NCBI RefSeq assembly: GCF_038002225.1
Contig: NZ_JBBOCA010000001.1
Location: forward strand, 1,984,001-2,048,000
DNA from: Paenibacillus sp. FSL R7-0204
Lineage (GTDB): Bacteria; Bacillota; Bacilli; Paenibacillales; Paenibacillaceae
Length of the DNA: 64,000 bases
Reading direction: 5' to 3'
The position numbers were made by a program, and so were the translations under genes. Below are positions 61,901-64,000 of this stretch, piece after piece. Below the pieces are notes generated by a model. The model had not been told where the DNA came from. It worked only from the letters and a program-made list of their open reading frames with translations, and did not search any database. Positions within the stretch are counted from its first letter, which is position 1, and each line of letters opens with the position of its first letter.

Positions 61901-62017
61901 TGCATTCACCTCCTGAAAGACATTCGAAATCAACAAATGATTCACAACTTAAAATAGTTTAGCATGAAGGGTAGTAAAAAGCAAGATAAAAAGCTTTAGA
62001 ATTCCCTCAGTGCGGTT

Positions 62018-62048
62018 TGTATAAACGGCGGCTTTCTCTCGCACACTA
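62018..62048 (+). promoter_or_regulatory. Candidate forespore sigma-F/G promoter of gpr
   Basis: TGTATA, 18 bp, CACACTA lies ~35 bp before the gpr start and resembles forespore sigma-F/G elements. Low confidence by eye. Confidence 0.35.
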
Positions 62049-62080
62049 TCAGCAATATGCAAAAGGAGGCTGAACTAAGA

Positions 62081-63091
62081 ATGGAACTGGATCTTCAGCT
62101 GTATTCGGTACGTACGGACTTGGCGGTGGAAGCGAAAGAAATGGCAGAGCGGCACGCCAATGCACCGATCCCGGGTGTCAATGAGGAAGTGGAAGAAGCC
62201 GACGGCATCAAGGTCACGAGACTTGCTGTAGCAGACCTTGCCGGCTCTCAGGCGATTGGACGGGCTATCGGCAATTACGTGACCCTGGAGGTGCCTGGGC
62301 TGCGCGGCGGGGATACCGGGCTGCAGCAGAAGGTCTCTACAGTGTTTGCCCGGGAATTCGAGCATTTCCTGGATAAAATCGGCATTGACCGCGATTCCAA
62401 GGTCCTCATTGTGGGCTTGGGCAACTGGAATGTGACGCCCGACTCGCTCGGCCCGCTGGTCGTTGAGAATTCGCTGATTACCCGCCAGTTCTATGAACTG
62501 GTACCCGACCAGATCTCGCCCGGTTACCGGAATGTCAGCGCTATTGCTCCCGGAGTGCTTGGGTTGACGGGGATTGAATCCAGCGAAGTTGTGCAGGGGA
62601 TTGTGGACCGCACCAGCCCGGATGTCATTATAGCTATTGATGCGCTGGCCTCCCGTTCACTGGAGAGAATCAATACCACCATCCAGATTGCTGACATCGG
62701 CATTCATCCCGGCTCGGGGATCGGGAACAAACGCAGAGGGCTGACCAAGGAGGTGCTGGGCGTGCCTTGCATTGCCATCGGCGTCCCTACAGTCTGCTAT
62801 GCCTCCACCATTGTCAACAACGTGCTGGAGATGATGCGGACCCATTTCGGACAGATGGCTGACGGTGGCGCCCATACCAAAGAGATTATGGGTCTCCTTG
62901 ACGATATCTCAGAGCAGGAGCGTCTTGCCCTGGTGAAGGAAGTGCTTGAGCCGCTGGGCCATGACTTGATTGTTACCCCTAAAGAAATCGATGAATTCAT
63001 TGAAGAGATCGCGAATATTGTGGCAAGCGGATTGAATGCCGCCTTGCATGAAGCGGTAGATCCGGGCAATGTCGGAGCTTACACTCACTGA
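62081..63091 (+). CDS. gpr: GPR germination protease
   Basis: A 336-aa endopeptidase that degrades the small acid-soluble spore proteins after germination. It begins MELDLQLYSVRTDLAVEAKEMAE, in which the propeptide is processed, and shows VLIVGLGNWNVTPDSLGPLVVENSLITRQF, VIIAIDALASRSLERINTTIQIADIGIHPGSGIGN and IGVPTVCYASTIVNNVLE. Length and order are normal. The gene marks the organism as an endospore former. AAAGGAGG precedes the ATG at 62081. Confidence 0.97.
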   Translation: MELDLQLYSVRTDLAVEAKEMAERHANAPIPGVNEEVEEADGIKVTRLAVADLAGSQAIGRAIGNYVTLEVPGLRGGDTGLQQKVSTVFAREFEHFLDKIGIDRDSKVLIVGLGNWNVTPDSLGPLVVENSLITRQFYELVPDQISPGYRNVSAIAPGVLGLTGIESSEVVQGIVDRTSPDVIIAIDALASRSLERINTTIQIADIGIHPGSGIGNKRRGLTKEVLGVPCIAIGVPTVCYASTIVNNVLEMMRTHFGQMADGGAHTKEIMGLLDDISEQERLALVKEVLEPLGHDLIVTPKEIDEFIEEIANIVASGLNAALHEAVDPGNVGAYTH

Positions 63092-63109
63092 TCTGTCACT
63101 TATCACCTG

Positions 63110-63155
63110 GCCCGCACCGCCCTGCTATAACGCAGAACGGGTTGCGGGCTTTTTG
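63110..63155 (+). terminator. Terminator of gpr
   Basis: GCCCGCA pairs with TGCGGGC (with a 26-nt loop) and TTTTT follows. Confidence 0.75.
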
Positions 63156-63190
63156 TATAAATATAAGAACTTATATGTTTCACACGATAA

Positions 63191-63252
63191 CTTATCCTTC
63201 TATTTCCCGCTGAAACGGTACCGTCCTTTAAAAGGACGGTACCGTTTCTACT
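63191..63252 (+). repeat. Dispersed palindromic element, copy 2
   Basis: A perfect 37-bp palindrome at 63212-63248: arm GAAACGGTACCGTCCTTT, central A, exact complementary arm. With its flanks (CTTATC on the left, CTACT on the right) it matches the minus-strand reading of copy 1 at 57945. Confidence 0.93.
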
Positions 63253-63382
63253 GGGTGTTGCCGGTTCACTTGTCTATCTATGCTCCCTGCTATCTCTCAT
63301 TCTGTGGTTCTAGCATAAACCTTCCGCTCATAGATTTGGAGTATGAGAGATTACAGAGGGCTTAGAGGAGGACATAACAATC

Positions 63383-64000
63383 ATGAACAGAAAATGGTTT
63401 CAGCTATGGAATATAGGGCGGCTGCGCGGACGGCTGATGGATATTCTGTCGCTGGGAAGGACGATGCTGCTGCTGGCCGGAGGTTCGCTTGTGTTATTCA
63501 TGCTGCTTGGAGCCGGCGGATTGGCCGGGCAAAAGCTGAATTCTTCGCCCATTCCTTCTATGAAAGGTCTGGCGGCCTCACTCTCCAGCGGATTCTTCAT
63601 GGAGCTGCTGGGCATGGAGGTTCCCCATCTGCCGAAGGGCGAGCAGCCTTCAGCCTTCTCCGGGGACAAGGTGACCTCCTTCGTATTCCGGCTGCTTACC
63701 AGTGTTGATCCTGGTGATCCCAAGAGCCTGGTCTCGCGTGAGATGCCTGGACTTGCTGCCGATGATCCCTTCCTGCTGCGGCAAGGTTCAGGAGGAAGTA
63801 CAGGAGCGCCGGCCGATTATCATCCGGGGGGCGATGAACTGGCCACAGGGGAAAACCCCGGAGCAGGGGGCGATCCTGGAGCCCTCCCGGATTCAGGGAA
63901 CGGTACAGAGACTGGTAATGGTCATGACAGTCCAGGGGAAGGCGTGGTACAGCCCGAGGCTTCCCCTGTTCCGGACCCGTCCGGAACAGAACCTGACGAG
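63383..64000 (+). CDS. spoIIP: Stage II sporulation protein P, N-terminal part
   Basis: Frame open to the window edge: 206 codons, no stop seen. A short cytoplasmic start, one membrane anchor (RTMLLLAGGSLVLFMLLGAGGLAG, ~29-52), then the SpoIIP-type N-terminal block SGFFMELLGMEVPHLPKG and a Gly/Pro/Asp-rich linker (residues ~140-206) leading toward the amidase domain, which is outside the window. SpoIIP degrades peptidoglycan for engulfment with SpoIID and SpoIIM. GAGGAGGAC precedes the ATG. Position after gpr matches Bacillus. Confidence 0.92.
   Translation, partial: MNRKWFQLWNIGRLRGRLMDILSLGRTMLLLAGGSLVLFMLLGAGGLAGQKLNSSPIPSMKGLAASLSSGFFMELLGMEVPHLPKGEQPSAFSGDKVTSFVFRLLTSVDPGDPKSLVSREMPGLAADDPFLLRQGSGGSTGAPADYHPGGDELATGENPGAGGDPGALPDSGNGTETGNGHDSPGEGVVQPEASPVPDPSGTEPDE

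Overview
The window is chromosomal DNA of a Gram-positive, endospore-forming member of the Paenibacillaceae, most likely Paenibacillus. The support is the set of genes present: gpr and spoIIP, the comER/comEA/comEB/comEC competence locus, a leucine T-box ahead of leuS, CcpA-type cre sites, paired YesM/YesN-type sensor kinases and AraC-type response regulators beside sugar-uptake genes, and a large SLH-anchored glucanase. There are no rRNA or tRNA genes and no CRISPR array.

Layout. 1-6.7 kb: housekeeping and repair genes (end of a Y-family polymerase, a YolD-like protein, GNAT, a GH13 glucosidase, an SRAP/HMCES protein, DUF523, a cysteine desulfurase, a PRC-barrel protein, a small zinc-ribbon protein). 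6.8-8.5 kb: a 51-bp-period array of hairpins split by an IS3-family (IS150-like) insertion of 1298 bp with an AAG target duplication. 8.6-22.4 kb: a beta-glucan block (SLH-GH16-CBM surface enzyme, GH94-type phosphorylase, YesMN pair, solute-binding lipoprotein without permeases, secreted lichenase with a cre site). 22.6-33 kb: an AI-2E-family permease, T-box plus leuS, then the competence locus. 33-37 kb: a two-component system with an ABC exporter, and a hydrolase. 38-41.5 kb: nrdIEF under tandem NrdR boxes. 41.8-43.5 kb: an ECF sigma factor and its partner. 44-57.4 kb: a pectin/uronate-type block (KdgR-like repressor, YesMN, ABC sugar importer, GH130, a beta-helix glycosidase, kdgK and kdgA). 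58-61 kb: a SigW-like sigma/anti-sigma pair and holA. 61.6-64 kb: rpsT, gpr and the start of spoIIP, cut by the window end.

The most unusual content is intergenic. Four elements of about 185 bp (28985-29169, 29212-29396, 37503-37688, 43681-43865) each carry four short motifs whose centres are spaced about 51-61-51 bp and which fold into a long imperfect inverted repeat. Three different motif sequences share this geometry. The IS-split array near 7-8 kb has the same 51-bp pitch. Separately, three dispersed copies of a roughly 125-nt element keep a long stem through compensatory changes (one lies between the leucine T-box and leuS), and two copies of a perfect or near-perfect palindrome lie in opposite orientation at 57.9 and 63.2 kb. 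Other oddities are a ComEA whose middle is replaced by Gly/Ala-rich repeats, and a heptanucleotide tandem repeat that abuts the Shine-Dalgarno of the GH130 gene.

All calls come from reading the sequence and recalled family motifs. No database search was run.
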